Shown here: positions 1 to 8,398 of the stretch, piece after piece
Position numbering within the stretch: position 1 is the stretch's first letter
Layout: each line of letters starts with the position of its first letter
NCBI RefSeq assembly: GCF_023715465.1
Contig: NZ_JAMBOE010000003.1
Coordinates: forward strand, 124,001-188,000
Origin: Paenibacillus macerans
GTDB taxonomy: Bacteria > Bacillota > Bacilli > Paenibacillales > Paenibacillaceae
Direction of reading: 5' to 3'
DNA length: 64,000 bases
The notes under the pieces: model-generated
Seen by the model: only the letters and a program-made list of their open reading frames with translations
What the model was told of the DNA's origin: nothing
Databases searched by the model: none
Position numbers and translations under genes: made by a program

Positions 1-917
1 AGGTGATTTGCGAGACGCTGCTGGAACTGGCCAAAGAAGACCGCGATATTATGGTGCTCGCGAGCGATTCCCGCGGCTCGGCGGCCATGGCCCCTTTTGC
101 AAATACTTTCCCTGAGCAGTTCGTCGAGGTCGGCATTGCCGAGCAAAATATCGTTGGCATGGCGGCCGGTCTGGCCCACAGCGGCAAAAAGCCGTTCGTC
201 ACTTCGCCGGCCTGCTTCCTCAGCATGCGCAGCATTGAACAAGTCAAGGTCGACGTCGCTTACTCCCGCACCAACGTCAAGCTGATCGGGATCAGCGGCG
301 GTATCAGCTACGGCGCGCTGGGCATGTCCCACCATTCCGTGCAGGACATCGCTGTCGCCCGGGCCATTCCCGGCCTGGCCATCGTGCTTCCCGCCGACCG
401 CCACGAAACGAAGAAATTGACCGAAGCGTTGGTGAAATACGACGGCGGCGTATACGTCCGCATCGGCCGCAACGCGGTCGAGGACGTTTACGAAACGGAC
501 GACTACCCGTTCGAGATCGGAAAGGCCGTGACCATGAAGGACGGCAAAGACATCACGATCATCGCCGCCGGGGAAACGGTGCGCATCGCCTTGGACGCCG
601 CCGAAGCGCTGGCTGCGGAAGGCGCCTCCTGCCGCGTGCTCAATATGCACACCATTAAACCGCTGGATGAAGCAGCGATTATCGCGGCGGCTAAGGAAAC
701 GGGAGCGATCATCACGGTTGAAGAGCACAGCGTCTATGGTGGGCTTGGCGCAGCCGTGGCCGAAGTCGTCGTGCAGAACCACCCCGTTCCGATGAAAGTG
801 CTCGGCATTCCCGACGAACCGGCGATTGCCGGCAAGACGGCCGAAGTGTTCCGGCACTATGGCATCACCGGGGACAACATTAAACAAGTTGCGCTTGAAT
901 TGATTAGTAAAAGATAA
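1..917 (+). CDS. Transketolase, C-terminal subunit (5' end outside window)
   Basis: This is the C-terminal subunit of a split transketolase, which moves two-carbon ketol units between sugar phosphates with thiamine diphosphate. The visible 304 residues hold the pyrimidine-binding domain and then the transketolase C-terminal domain. The motif GIAEQNIVGMAAG near residues 43-55 carries the Glu that activates the cofactor in this family. Homologues usually start a dozen or so residues earlier, and the reading frame is open to the window edge, so the gene is probably cut and the GTG at position 3 is not its start. The N-terminal subunit should lie just upstream. The sugar kinase follows 10 bases later, so the two likely form a pentose or polyol catabolic operon. 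Confidence 0.9.
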   Translation, partial: VICETLLELAKEDRDIMVLASDSRGSAAMAPFANTFPEQFVEVGIAEQNIVGMAAGLAHSGKKPFVTSPACFLSMRSIEQVKVDVAYSRTNVKLIGISGGISYGALGMSHHSVQDIAVARAIPGLAIVLPADRHETKKLTEALVKYDGGVYVRIGRNAVEDVYETDDYPFEIGKAVTMKDGKDITIIAAGETVRIALDAAEALAAEGASCRVLNMHTIKPLDEAAIIAAAKETGAIITVEEHSVYGGLGAAVAEVVVQNHPVPMKVLGIPDEPAIAGKTAEVFRHYGITGDNIKQVALELISKR

Positions 918-927
918 GGTGAGGCCG

Positions 928-2424
928 ATGGAAGCGAAGCAAAAATATATTTTGGCGGTGGACCAAAGCACCTCGGGTACAAAAGCTTTATTGGTCGACC
1001 GGCAGGGGGAAGTGACCGCCCGCTCCTCTTTGGAGCACAGACAAATCTATCCCCAGCCCGGTTGGGTGGAACACGATCCGCTGGAAATTTACGAGAACGT
1101 CAAAGCCTGCATTCGCGAAGTTCTGCGGCAAACTAATGTTACCGCCGCGGAACTCGCGGTCCTGACCGTTACCAACCAGCGCGAAACCGCCGTGATGTGG
1201 GACAGCGTTACCGGGCGTCCGGTCTACAACGCAATCGTCTGGCAGTGCCAACGAACGGCCGAGACTTGCGAGCGGCTGAAGGACGAAGGCCATGAAAAGC
1301 GGGTTCGCTCCAAAACCGGACTCCTGCTGGACCCTTATTTCTCTGCGGCCAAATTTAAATGGATACTTGACCATGTGGAGGAAGTCCCCCTCCTATTGCA
1401 GGAAGGCAGGCTGCTTGCGGGTACCATGGACAGTTGGCTGGTATGGAAGCTGACCGGCGGCAAAGTGCACGCTACCGATTACACCAACGCCAGCCGCACG
1501 TCCCTGTTCAACATTCACACTTTGCAATGGGATGAGGAAATGACCGCTTTGTTCGGGGTGCCTGCTTCTCTGCTCCCCGAGGTTAAAGCCTCGGATGCCG
1601 TCGTAGGTTATACCGGCGACGACAGCCTCTTTGCCCTTCCCGTTCCGATCGCCGGCATTATCGGCGACTCGCAAGGCGCGTTGTTTGGCCATTTGTGCTT
1701 CGAGCCCGGAACGGCGAAAGCGACGTACGGCACGGGAACCTCGGTTCTGATGAACGTTGGGGAAAAACCCGTTGACGGCGGCGAGGGGCTCGTAACGGCC
1801 ATAGCCTGGGGAGCCGGAGGAAAGGTTACGTATGCCCTGGAAGCGGTCATCCGTTCATCAGGAGACAGCATCAAGTGGACTCGGGACAATCTGGGATTAT
1901 TTTCGACCTTTGAGGAAATGCAGCAGTTGGTAGGTGGGCTTTCGTCCAATGAAGGCGTTTACCTCATCCCCGCATTTGTCGGGTTGGGTGTCCCCTACTG
2001 GGAACCTTCCGCACGGGCGGCCATTGTCGGCATGAACCGGGGAACGGGCAAAGCCCATATCCTTCGCGCCGCGCTGGAAAGCATCGCTTATCAGGTGCGC
2101 GACGCTGTGGAGTTTATGGAGGAGAGATCCGCCATGCCGCTGCGCGGATTGCGCACGGACGGCGGCGCATCATCCAACCCTTGGCTGATGCAATTTCAAG
2201 CCGATATTCTCGGCCATGCGGTGACGCGTTCCACCTGTCCCGAATTATCGGCCATGGGTTCCGTATATCTCGGCGGTATGGCGATCGGTTTGTGGCCCGA
2301 TTTACAGCAGATCGCCGCGGATAAGGAGTTTTACGAGACCTTTCAGCCCGCCATGAACGAGCAACTCCGGGAAAGCAATTATTCCGGCTGGAAAAACGCC
2401 GTTCGCTCCATTATAAATCAGTAA
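928..2424 (+). CDS. FGGY-family carbohydrate kinase (glycerol kinase/xylulokinase-like)
   Basis: An ATP-dependent sugar or polyol kinase of the FGGY family, 498 residues, the usual length. The N-terminal phosphate-binding segment ILAVDQSTSGTKALLVD, the glycerol-kinase-like TNQRETAVMWD and the C-terminal GLRTDGGASSNPWLMQ segment are all present. The substrate cannot be read from sequence. The transketolase partner suggests a ketopentose or polyol whose phosphate enters the pentose phosphate pathway. An in-frame GTG exists at 919, but AAGGTGAG at 916-923 is correctly spaced only for the ATG at 928, so that start was chosen. The Shine-Dalgarno overlaps the preceding stop codon, which suggests translational coupling. 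Confidence 0.85.
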   Translation: MEAKQKYILAVDQSTSGTKALLVDRQGEVTARSSLEHRQIYPQPGWVEHDPLEIYENVKACIREVLRQTNVTAAELAVLTVTNQRETAVMWDSVTGRPVYNAIVWQCQRTAETCERLKDEGHEKRVRSKTGLLLDPYFSAAKFKWILDHVEEVPLLLQEGRLLAGTMDSWLVWKLTGGKVHATDYTNASRTSLFNIHTLQWDEEMTALFGVPASLLPEVKASDAVVGYTGDDSLFALPVPIAGIIGDSQGALFGHLCFEPGTAKATYGTGTSVLMNVGEKPVDGGEGLVTAIAWGAGGKVTYALEAVIRSSGDSIKWTRDNLGLFSTFEEMQQLVGGLSSNEGVYLIPAFVGLGVPYWEPSARAAIVGMNRGTGKAHILRAALESIAYQVRDAVEFMEERSAMPLRGLRTDGGASSNPWLMQFQADILGHAVTRSTCPELSAMGSVYLGGMAIGLWPDLQQIAADKEFYETFQPAMNEQLRESNYSGWKNAVRSIINQ

Positions 2425-2430
2425 CGCCTA

Positions 2431-2473
2431 AGACCGTTGACATGGATACCTGAATCATTGTCAACGGTCTTTA
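2431..2473 (+). terminator. Probable rho-independent terminator of the transketolase-kinase operon
   Basis: Inverted arms AGACCGTTGACA and TGTCAACGGTCT, separated by 16 bases, begin 7 bases after the kinase stop codon. They are followed only by TTTAG, so the U-tract is short and termination efficiency is uncertain. Confidence 0.5.
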
Positions 2474-2561
2474 GATTTAGTAAAGCTGTATTTTTACGGT
2501 GATCCCCGGTTGGGATGCAGCATTACCCGGCTATTTCAGCCGATGAAATAGCCGGCGGAGC

Positions 2562-3596
2562 TTAATACAGTGTTTGCTCGGCCTCGGGGGTAAAGAGGAC
2601 CAATTCGTCAAACCGGCCGGCGCGAATCTTGCTTGCCCAAGCGGGATCGGCCAACAGCGCCCGGCCCACGGCTACCAGATCGAATTCCTCACGTTCCAAC
2701 CTTGCGATCAACCCGCCGATGGTGTCATCTCCCGCTTCCTTTCCATCCGGCTTTGTAAAACCGCCGTCCAGGCCAACCGATCCGACCGTAATCGTCGGTT
2801 TCCCCGTCAGCTTTTTGACCCAGCCGGCCAAATTCAGCTCGGAGCCCTCGAACTCGGGTTCCCAGAAACGGCGTGTAGATAGATGAAACATATCAACCCC
2901 CGCCTCGGCCAAGGGCGCCAGAATCTGTTCCAACATTTCCGGCGTCTCAGCCAATCTCGCCGTGTAGTCGCTCATCTTCCATTGCGAAAAACGCAGCCCG
3001 ATCGGAAAATCCGGTCCGACAGCGCGGCGGCTGGCTTCGATGACTTCTGCCGCAAAGCGGGTGCGTCTGGCGAGGTCGCCGCCGTAGCGATCGGTGCGCG
3101 GGTTGGTCTTTTCCCAGAAAAATTGATCGATCAAAAATCCATGACCGCCGTGGAGCTCAATGCCGTCGAAGCCGATCCGCTTGGCTTCGGATGCCGCCTG
3201 CGCGAATGCCTGGACGATATCGGCGATATCCGTTTCCGAATAATCGCCGACATGGCCCCGCTCTCCTATATGGGCAAGCTGCGGGATGATCCGCCCGCCC
3301 GCCTCGTGCACCGCGGCCACAACGTTGGCCCAACCGGTTAGTGCGGCTTCGCCGAAGAACTGCGTTATGTTCTCCATATGGGACGTATCCGGATGATCGA
3401 TCAGCGCGCCTCCGGTCACGATCAGTCCAACGCCGTTTTCCGCCCGGCGGCGGTAGTAAGCAGCCATATCTTGACCCGGCACGCCGTTCGGAGCAAATTG
3501 CCGGGTCATCGGCGCCATTACGATACGGTTAGGCAGCGTCAAATTTCCGATTGTGAACGGTTGGAACAAAGCTTGGGTGGATTGAGAGTAAGTCAT
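2562..3596 (-). CDS. NADH:flavin oxidoreductase, Old Yellow Enzyme family
   Basis: An FMN-dependent ene-reductase-type TIM barrel of 344 residues. The N-terminal LFQPFTIGNLTLPNRIVMAPMTR is typical of the family. FDGIELHGGHGFLIDQFFWE followed by NPRTDRYGG marks the flavin and substrate site, and LVAVGRALLADPAW is the C-terminal phosphate-binding strand. The ATG at 3596 was chosen because GGAGG lies 5-6 bases before it; an upstream in-frame start lacks a ribosome-binding site. The physiological substrate is unknown; enones, nitro compounds and quinones are common for the family. A TetR gene lies upstream on the same strand, and the gap between them contains two matching palindromes, so TetR control in response to a reactive compound is likely. 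Confidence 0.9.
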   Translation of the reverse strand: MTYSQSTQALFQPFTIGNLTLPNRIVMAPMTRQFAPNGVPGQDMAAYYRRRAENGVGLIVTGGALIDHPDTSHMENITQFFGEAALTGWANVVAAVHEAGGRIIPQLAHIGERGHVGDYSETDIADIVQAFAQAASEAKRIGFDGIELHGGHGFLIDQFFWEKTNPRTDRYGGDLARRTRFAAEVIEASRRAVGPDFPIGLRFSQWKMSDYTARLAETPEMLEQILAPLAEAGVDMFHLSTRRFWEPEFEGSELNLAGWVKKLTGKPTITVGSVGLDGGFTKPDGKEAGDDTIGGLIARLEREEFDLVAVGRALLADPAWASKIRAGRFDELVLFTPEAEQTLY

Positions 3597-3644
3597 AAAA
3601 ACCTCCAAATAAATTTTATTTTTGTTTTTTCATCATTGGCTTTT

Positions 3645-3662
3645 CTTGACTTCATAGTCAAG
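3645..3662. promoter_or_regulatory. Palindromic operator candidate, copy 1 (proximal to the reductase)
   Basis: The 18-bp perfect inverted repeat CTTGACT-TCAT-AGTCAAG lies about 50 bp before the reductase start. Read on the minus strand it contains TTGACT, which could act as a -35 box with AATGAT 18 bases on as a weak -10, so binding there would block the promoter. Confidence 0.5.
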
Positions 3663-3737
3663 AATTTTGCAAAAAATTTTGCTTACTGCGCAAGCGCTAA
3701 GCACCACCTCCCCACCTCGCTTTTAGAGCCGTCAGTT

Positions 3738-3755
3738 ATTGACTACAAAGTCAAG
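3738..3755. promoter_or_regulatory. Palindromic operator candidate, copy 2
   Basis: A second copy, TTGACT-ACAA-AGTCAA, has the same arm and spacer lengths. Its centre is 93 bp (about nine helical turns) from copy 1. Recurrence in one intergenic gap next to a TetR gene supports a TetR operator. Confidence 0.5.
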
Positions 3756-3800
3756 AACAACGCAAAAAAATATGTATACGCATATATTGACGGCCTCTTT

Positions 3801-3842
3801 CGTTAGAGTGAAAGGCCGGCAAACCTAGCCGTTCACTCTACG
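3801..3842. other. Imperfect hairpin between tetR and the reductase gene
   Basis: Arms CGTTAGAGTGAA and TTCACTCTACG flank a 19-base loop that also holds part of a nested GGCC-rich pairing. It lies downstream of the tetR stop on the minus strand. There is no U-tract, so terminator function is doubtful. Confidence 0.3.
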
Positions 3843-3884
3843 AACAACACCGAGGGTATTCTTGCTTAGGCCCTCCTGATTCTA

Positions 3885-4475
3885 TTAAGCATTTTCCGGG
3901 GTCAACAATGCAAAAACCGTACTTAACACCGCATCGACCCGCTCCCGGGAAGCGCCCGACTTCTCCATAATCTTCGCGCCGTTAAGCACGTTGTTCAACA
4001 AAGCGGCCAGTTCTTTACTGGTCTGGCGCGTCGTAATCAGTTGCCGCTCCTGGCCGCTCAGGATGATCTCTTCGAGGATGCGCTCGACCTGATCGGACAT
4101 CAATTCGGCCTCACGGTTGACCTCCCGGTCATCGGCTCCAAATTCCAGCACGGTATTGACCATAAAACATCCCCGGTGCATCGCCTCTTCATGTGGATAA
4201 AGCGCAGCTTCACATATGGCCTCCAGTTTTTGCAAGGGAGGCGCCTCCTGGGCGGCCATTCCTTCCAGCATGGTTACGCTCCGTTCGCGATACAGCGCCA
4301 GCGCTTTTAAAAACAAGTCGCGTTTGTCCTTGAATACGCAGTACAAGCTTTGCTTCTTCACTTGCGTCGTACGCGTCAAATCCTCATAGGAAGTCGACCT
4401 GAAGCCTTTCGCCCAGAACACTTCCATGGACTGGCACAGCGCACGATCAACATCAAATTCTCTTGGTCTGCTCAT
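3885..4475 (-). CDS. TetR/AcrR-family transcriptional regulator
   Basis: A 196-residue one-component repressor. Residues 5-50 form the TetR DNA-binding domain, starting PREFDVDRALCQSMEVFWAKGF and continuing through TSYEDLTRTTQVKKQSLY to FKDKRDLF. The C-terminal half is the ligand and dimerisation domain (HRGCFMVNTVLEFG is typical of the YxaF/LmrA-type subgroup). It precedes the Old Yellow Enzyme gene on the same strand, 276 bases away, with two identical-geometry palindromes between them. It probably represses the reductase and perhaps itself. The inducer is unknown. Confidence 0.85.
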   Translation of the reverse strand: MSRPREFDVDRALCQSMEVFWAKGFRSTSYEDLTRTTQVKKQSLYCVFKDKRDLFLKALALYRERSVTMLEGMAAQEAPPLQKLEAICEAALYPHEEAMHRGCFMVNTVLEFGADDREVNREAELMSDQVERILEEIILSGQERQLITTRQTSKELAALLNNVLNGAKIMEKSGASRERVDAVLSTVFALLTPENA

Positions 4476-4566
4476 GGATGTATGATATCAATTCTTGAAC
4501 GCGGAGTCAATAATGTTATCGTACGATAAAGCGACCAGCACGTCGCCAACCTTAACCCCCTCCATC

Positions 4567-5448
4567 TTACTTCAAATACTCCTTAAGCGTTTCAATAAAC
4601 GTGCTCAGAGCTTTGGTCAGGTATACCGACCTGGTGACGATGGTAAACTCTCGCTTAAACGGAAGCCCCTCTACTTTGATCGTGCCGATGTATCCGTTCG
4701 TTAGCTCTTTAACAATTGCCCACCCTGACAGCAGACTGATCCCCAATCCAGCCTCAACCGACTCCTTGATCACCTGTGTACTTCCGAATTCCATGATCGT
4801 TTTCGGAGTAAATTGATGTTTTTCAAAGAAATTGTCCGCCGCCTGTCTTGTACCGGAGCCTTGTTCCCGAAGAATCCAGGTTTCATCCGCTAAGTCCGAA
4901 AGGTGCAATTCGCCGTTCTTTTTTAATAAAGGATGCGACGGCGAAGCAACGATGACCATATGATCCTCCGAAACGACTTCTGAATGTAATTGAGGATCGT
5001 TGAAAAAGCCCTCGACAATCCCAATATCCAATTGATATGAATTCACCAAATCGATGATTTCTTTCGTGTTGTGAATGATGATGGATGGCTTGATAAGCGG
5101 GTACTCTTTTTTCAGCTTGGCGATAATATGCGGCAAAATATATTCACCAAATGTATAGCTCGCTCCAATGGCAATCGGGCCGCTGGTATTGCCCGCCAAA
5201 TCATCCACTAAATATTGCATTCTTGTATAGAGTGCCAGGATCTCTTTGGCATGGTGATAGACAATCTCCCCGGCTTTATTCATCCGCACGTGTTTATTGT
5301 TCCGCTCCAATAATCTGGTCCCCACCAACCGCTCCAACGTTCTAATGTGTTGGCTGACGGCCGGCTGTGTCATATGCAGTTCCTCTGCGGCTTTCGTAAA
5401 ATTTTCTTTTTCCACGACCTTCATAAATACCTCTAAATATTGATCCAC
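4567..5448 (-). CDS. LysR-family regulator (CysL/YeiE-like)
   Basis: A 293-residue LysR-type regulator. The N-terminal winged helix reads MDQYLEVFMKVVEKENFTKA then EELHMTQPAVSQHIRTLE, and the substrate-binding domain follows from about residue 90. Of three clustered GTG codons, the one at 5448 was chosen because it gives the canonical N-terminus and has GGAAG eight bases upstream. The gene is divergent from a YeiH-family transporter. The same arrangement is known for yeiE-yeiH in enterobacteria and for CysL-like regulators, so it probably activates the transporter in response to a sulfur or small anionic metabolite. That last point is inference from context. Confidence 0.85.
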   Translation of the reverse strand: MDQYLEVFMKVVEKENFTKAAEELHMTQPAVSQHIRTLERLVGTRLLERNNKHVRMNKAGEIVYHHAKEILALYTRMQYLVDDLAGNTSGPIAIGASYTFGEYILPHIIAKLKKEYPLIKPSIIIHNTKEIIDLVNSYQLDIGIVEGFFNDPQLHSEVVSEDHMVIVASPSHPLLKKNGELHLSDLADETWILREQGSGTRQAADNFFEKHQFTPKTIMEFGSTQVIKESVEAGLGISLLSGWAIVKELTNGYIGTIKVEGLPFKREFTIVTRSVYLTKALSTFIETLKEYLK

Positions 5449-5582
5449 ATTGGACACTTCCACTCATTTTGATTTTCTTGGTTCATATAGATTCACTTAT
5501 CATCCGTATTATATATCATTATTTTCCTTATAGATAACACAGAGGTACACTGGATTTGCCGAAATTAATTTGGGGTGATGAT

Positions 5583-6602
5583 ATGGAAATCCATTGTGCT
5601 AAGCCAAAAAAGAAAGCTTCCGTGGGGTTGTTGTTTTCAGGTATTGCCTTCACCGTTGTTATTGCGGCAATGGGGTTTGCTTTATCACAGGTTCCCGGGT
5701 TCGATCATGTCGGCCCGCTGGCCTGTGCGATTGTGATCGCAGTGATTTACCGGCAATTTTTCGGTTATCCGGAGGCATTACGGTCAGGGATTCAATTTTC
5801 AGCTAAGCGTTTTTTACGTTTTGCGATTATCTTATATGGTCTGAAGTTAAACATAAATACGGTTCTTCACCAGGGGCTTGACCTGCTTATCCGTGATATG
5901 GCAGTAATCGGATTTGCGATTTTGGCAACCGTTTGGCTGGGAAAAGTTTTGAAAGCAGAGCCATCATTATCATTGCTCCTTGGGGTAGGAACTGGTGTCT
6001 GCGGTGCTGCTGCTATTGCCTCCGTAGCGCCAATATTGAAAGCCGATGACGAGGACACAGCCATTGGAGTGGGCATTATAGCACTAGTAGGGACCGTTTT
6101 TTCAGTTGTTTATACCCTTCTTCGGCCTTTATTGCCCATTTCGGATATCCATTATGGAATTTGGAGCGGAATCAGCCTTCATGAAATTGCCCACGTTGCA
6201 TTGGCGGGGGCCCCGGCAGGACAGGATGCCCTGGCGATTGCCCTGCTGGCCAAATTAGGCAGAGTACTGCTGTTAGTTCCTTTATGCTTTATATTGATAT
6301 TTTGGATGAAACGGAAAAATTCCGGAAACACCGGCGGTACGAAACTTGAATTTCCGTGGTTCCTTATCGGTTTTATTCTAATGAGTCTATTTGGCAGCTA
6401 CTGTTTAGGCCATTCGATTCCTATTTCCCAGGGTGTTATGAACGGAGTTTCCAATCTGACGACCTTTATTCTCACATCCGCCATGGTTGGGCTTGGATTG
6501 AATGTAAATCTGCGCGACCTCCGAGCAAAAGCTTTTAGACCGCTCATTGCGATGTTAATTACCTCTATTGTGTTATCGGTTGTTGCGTTTTTTATTGCTT
6601 AG
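5583..6602 (+). CDS. YeiH/UPF0324-family putative sulfate exporter
   Basis: A 339-residue polytopic membrane protein with about ten hydrophobic segments and short loops. Diagnostic stretches include FAIILYGLKLNINTVL, LGVGTGVCGAAAIASVAPIL and the C-terminal TSAMVGLGLNVNLRDLRAK. The family is annotated as putative sulfate exporters, but transport has not been shown for most members. The ATG at 5583 follows GGGGTG at 5572-5577; an upstream TTG at 5556 has no ribosome-binding site. A LysR gene is divergently transcribed and probably controls it from the 134-bp shared intergenic region. Confidence 0.85.
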   Translation: MEIHCAKPKKKASVGLLFSGIAFTVVIAAMGFALSQVPGFDHVGPLACAIVIAVIYRQFFGYPEALRSGIQFSAKRFLRFAIILYGLKLNINTVLHQGLDLLIRDMAVIGFAILATVWLGKVLKAEPSLSLLLGVGTGVCGAAAIASVAPILKADDEDTAIGVGIIALVGTVFSVVYTLLRPLLPISDIHYGIWSGISLHEIAHVALAGAPAGQDALAIALLAKLGRVLLLVPLCFILIFWMKRKNSGNTGGTKLEFPWFLIGFILMSLFGSYCLGHSIPISQGVMNGVSNLTTFILTSAMVGLGLNVNLRDLRAKAFRPLIAMLITSIVLSVVAFFIA

Positions 6603-6624
6603 AACTTCTTCTATACTAATATGT

Positions 6625-6665
6625 AAAAAAGCTTCTGAACCGTCACAAGGACAATTCAGGAGCTT
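6625..6665 (-). terminator. Terminator-like hairpin, diverged copy of the tRNA-Leu terminator
   Basis: Arms AAGCTTCTGAA and TTCAGGAGCTT read as a terminator on the minus strand, ending in TTTTTT. The segment aatatgtaaaaaagct matches the sequence at the tRNA-Leu terminator (15231-15280) and its duplicate (10941-10990), so this is a third, more diverged copy. Confidence 0.5.
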
Positions 6666-6689
6666 ATTCATTAATAAAGTCCGAAGATG

Positions 6690-7030
6690 CATTTAAGCCA
6701 ATGCAATCGTTGACAAGGAGCAAGTACAGTTTTTTTCTGTGCAGGAGAGGGTCTCCCCTGTTCACTGCATCCTCTTTCATACCATGCCGCTCCCCATATG
6801 CCGGAGGATTCTTCACTACCGCCGCAAGTTTTCGTAGCCTTCGTTCATATTCACGGGACTCGGCTTCCTATTTCCCTCCTCACGAGGCCTTTTTGACGAC
6901 GCGACAGGATTCACTTCATGTTACGGCCTGGTCTGTTGCTCCCACTGTCTCGGTACTATCGTCGATGCGCTTCTACGTACAGATTTAGCCATACGTAGGC
7001 ATCCTAGCTACACGGGGACTCGGCCCCTCC
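6690..7030 (-). mobile_element. Possible group II intron remnant (5' RNA portion only)
   Basis: Read on the minus strand, the stretch contains GGGGCCGAGTCCCCGTG, GTGAGGAGGGAAATAGG, AAGCCGAGTCCCGTGAA and TGAACGAAGGCT. These resemble the 5' structured portion of bacterial group II introns as I remember them, and are G-rich and hairpin-forming. No reverse transcriptase/maturase reading frame follows; the sequence stops resembling an intron near 6690, where the terminator-like repeat begins. If correct, it is a dead 5' fragment. Identification is from memory of the sequence type and needs a covariance-model search. Confidence 0.35.
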
Positions 7031-7125
7031 CACAAATTAAATGAATTATAAGAGAGTCAACCCCAAAATTCTAACCCTAATCGTGGAGACAACGACGAAT
7101 CCCTGAAACGCATAGCTTTTGGGAT

Positions 7126-7640
7126 TTACAGCACATAACCGACTCCCAGTGTTGTAAATCGCTTATCCTCATGGCCTGCTGCCATTCCAATCTCTACGAA
7201 ATGTTCACTCGATTTCTGCTCATCGTACAAGATCCCAACTTTCCACCAACTCATATCTTTATGGCTCCAAAATCATGGCTTCCGGAGTCCATGAAGGCTA
7301 AAATAGAATAAAACGCTCCATAGGGTCATCTTAAGCGCTCCATCTCCTGTTTTGACGGTATGCATCGTCAAATATTCAGCCCAAGCAATCGGCCATGCCC
7401 TACACCCTGAATTGATCAGATGATAGATATCATAAAAAAATTGCTTTCTAGAGATGACGCTGCCCTGGTCCTTAGTTTATCGGAACTGCTCCATTACAGC
7501 ATCCTCCACGCTATCTATGGGGAGAGATCATAATGCCATCCGGCAGGAACCAGCCAGTGATCTCGTCGTCCGCGTTGTTAACGACAGACTCCACAATTAC
7601 GATATTTGACTCCATCTCCTCTTCTCTCAGCGTATCCCGA
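7126..7640 (-). pseudogene. Decayed coding remnants of unknown genes
   Basis: Three short minus-strand reading frames look protein-like but are broken. One at 7126-7254 starts MSWWKVGILYDEQKSSEHF and runs 42 codons to a stop. Another near 7270-7430 reads INSGCRAWPIAWAEYL and continues to a stop after GLRKP. The third near 7500-7640 contains NIVIVESVVNNADDEITGWF. None has a convincing ribosome-binding site or a family I recognise. Together they look like remains of one or more small genes in a degrading interval beside the AT-rich island. I see nothing else in 6666-7656 apart from the intron-like piece. Confidence 0.35.
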
Positions 7641-7656
7641 ACCAAGCAGACAATGA

Positions 7657-7696
7657 TAAAAAACAGCAAACTTTGGACTTGAAAAGCTTGCTGTTT
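7657..7696 (-). terminator. Rho-independent terminator of the radical-SAM/ABC operon
   Basis: On the minus strand the arms AAACAGCAA and TTGCTGTTT (with additional inner pairing) are followed by a run of Ts (complement of 7658-7663). It lies about 60 bases after the permease stop, in the right place to end the operon 10762-7757. Confidence 0.75.
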
Positions 7697-7756
7697 AAGC
7701 TTAATGGTATACAGTGTGATGATCAGTCATTTTTCAAGAATAGGATAAATCTTCTG

Positions 7757-8398
7757 TCAACTCAGATTTCTTATTATTTTTATTGACAACAATAATGACA
7801 TTGATAATAAAATAATAACAAATATCACCAACCTTGTTATTAACCAAAATCCACTCATATCTGTGCTTCTAACCATATCCATATTTAAACCAAAAAGATT
7901 CCCCAAATAAGGTATTGACATTGCAATAACCATAGATAACATAAGGAAATATCTGCTCTTGGCTGTTCCATATTTATATGCAGCCGGTATCACTATTGTA
8001 TTATATAACAGTGATATGCTAAAACAAAAAAAGGTATACATGATTATAGTATCAATGTCTAATGAAAAAAGTGTGGCACCAATTGTAATTCCTATTACCA
8101 GCACAATTAATGACGACATAATTGCAAGCAATAATGTTAAAACATATTTACTTGCGGCTTCTTGGAACGGCGTAATAGGCATTGCGGTTACACTTTTCCT
8201 CCATTTAACATTTTCATCTAATGACATAGTAGTAGTAACTTGCACGGCGAACATAAAGGCGATTACCAAAGTCAATATGGGCAAAAAGTACTGTGGATTT
8301 TGTGTCACAACAAATGATGGAGCTGCCACTGCAATGAGATATACAGGGCTAATACTTTTCACAATAAGCATAAAGTCTTTTTTAATTAACCCTATCAT
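7757..8398 (-). CDS. ABC-2-type transporter permease
   Basis: A 213-residue membrane protein with six predicted hydrophobic segments. It starts MIGLIKKDFMLIVKS, typical of ABC-2 permeases in antimicrobial-peptide or bacteriocin export and immunity systems. Its start overlaps the ATPase gene by 17 bases, so the two are translationally linked and should form one half-size exporter. Base composition is strongly AT-rich compared with flanking genes, as for the whole 7750-10940 block, which suggests horizontal acquisition. It probably exports, or protects against, the peptide product of the adjacent radical-SAM enzyme. The substrate is inferred only. Confidence 0.8.
   Translation of the reverse strand: MIGLIKKDFMLIVKSISPVYLIAVAAPSFVVTQNPQYFLPILTLVIAFMFAVQVTTTMSLDENVKWRKSVTAMPITPFQEAASKYVLTLLLAIMSSLIVLVIGITIGATLFSLDIDTIIMYTFFCFSISLLYNTIVIPAAYKYGTAKSRYFLMLSMVIAMSIPYLGNLFGLNMDMVRSTDMSGFWLITRLVIFVIILLSMSLLLSIKIIRNLS

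Noticed and set aside
6701-6988. 95-codon plus-strand frame starting MQSLTRSKYSFF
   Set aside because: This type of Ser/Phe/Arg-rich frame is the antisense of structured RNA sequence; the region fits an intron-like remnant better than a gene.
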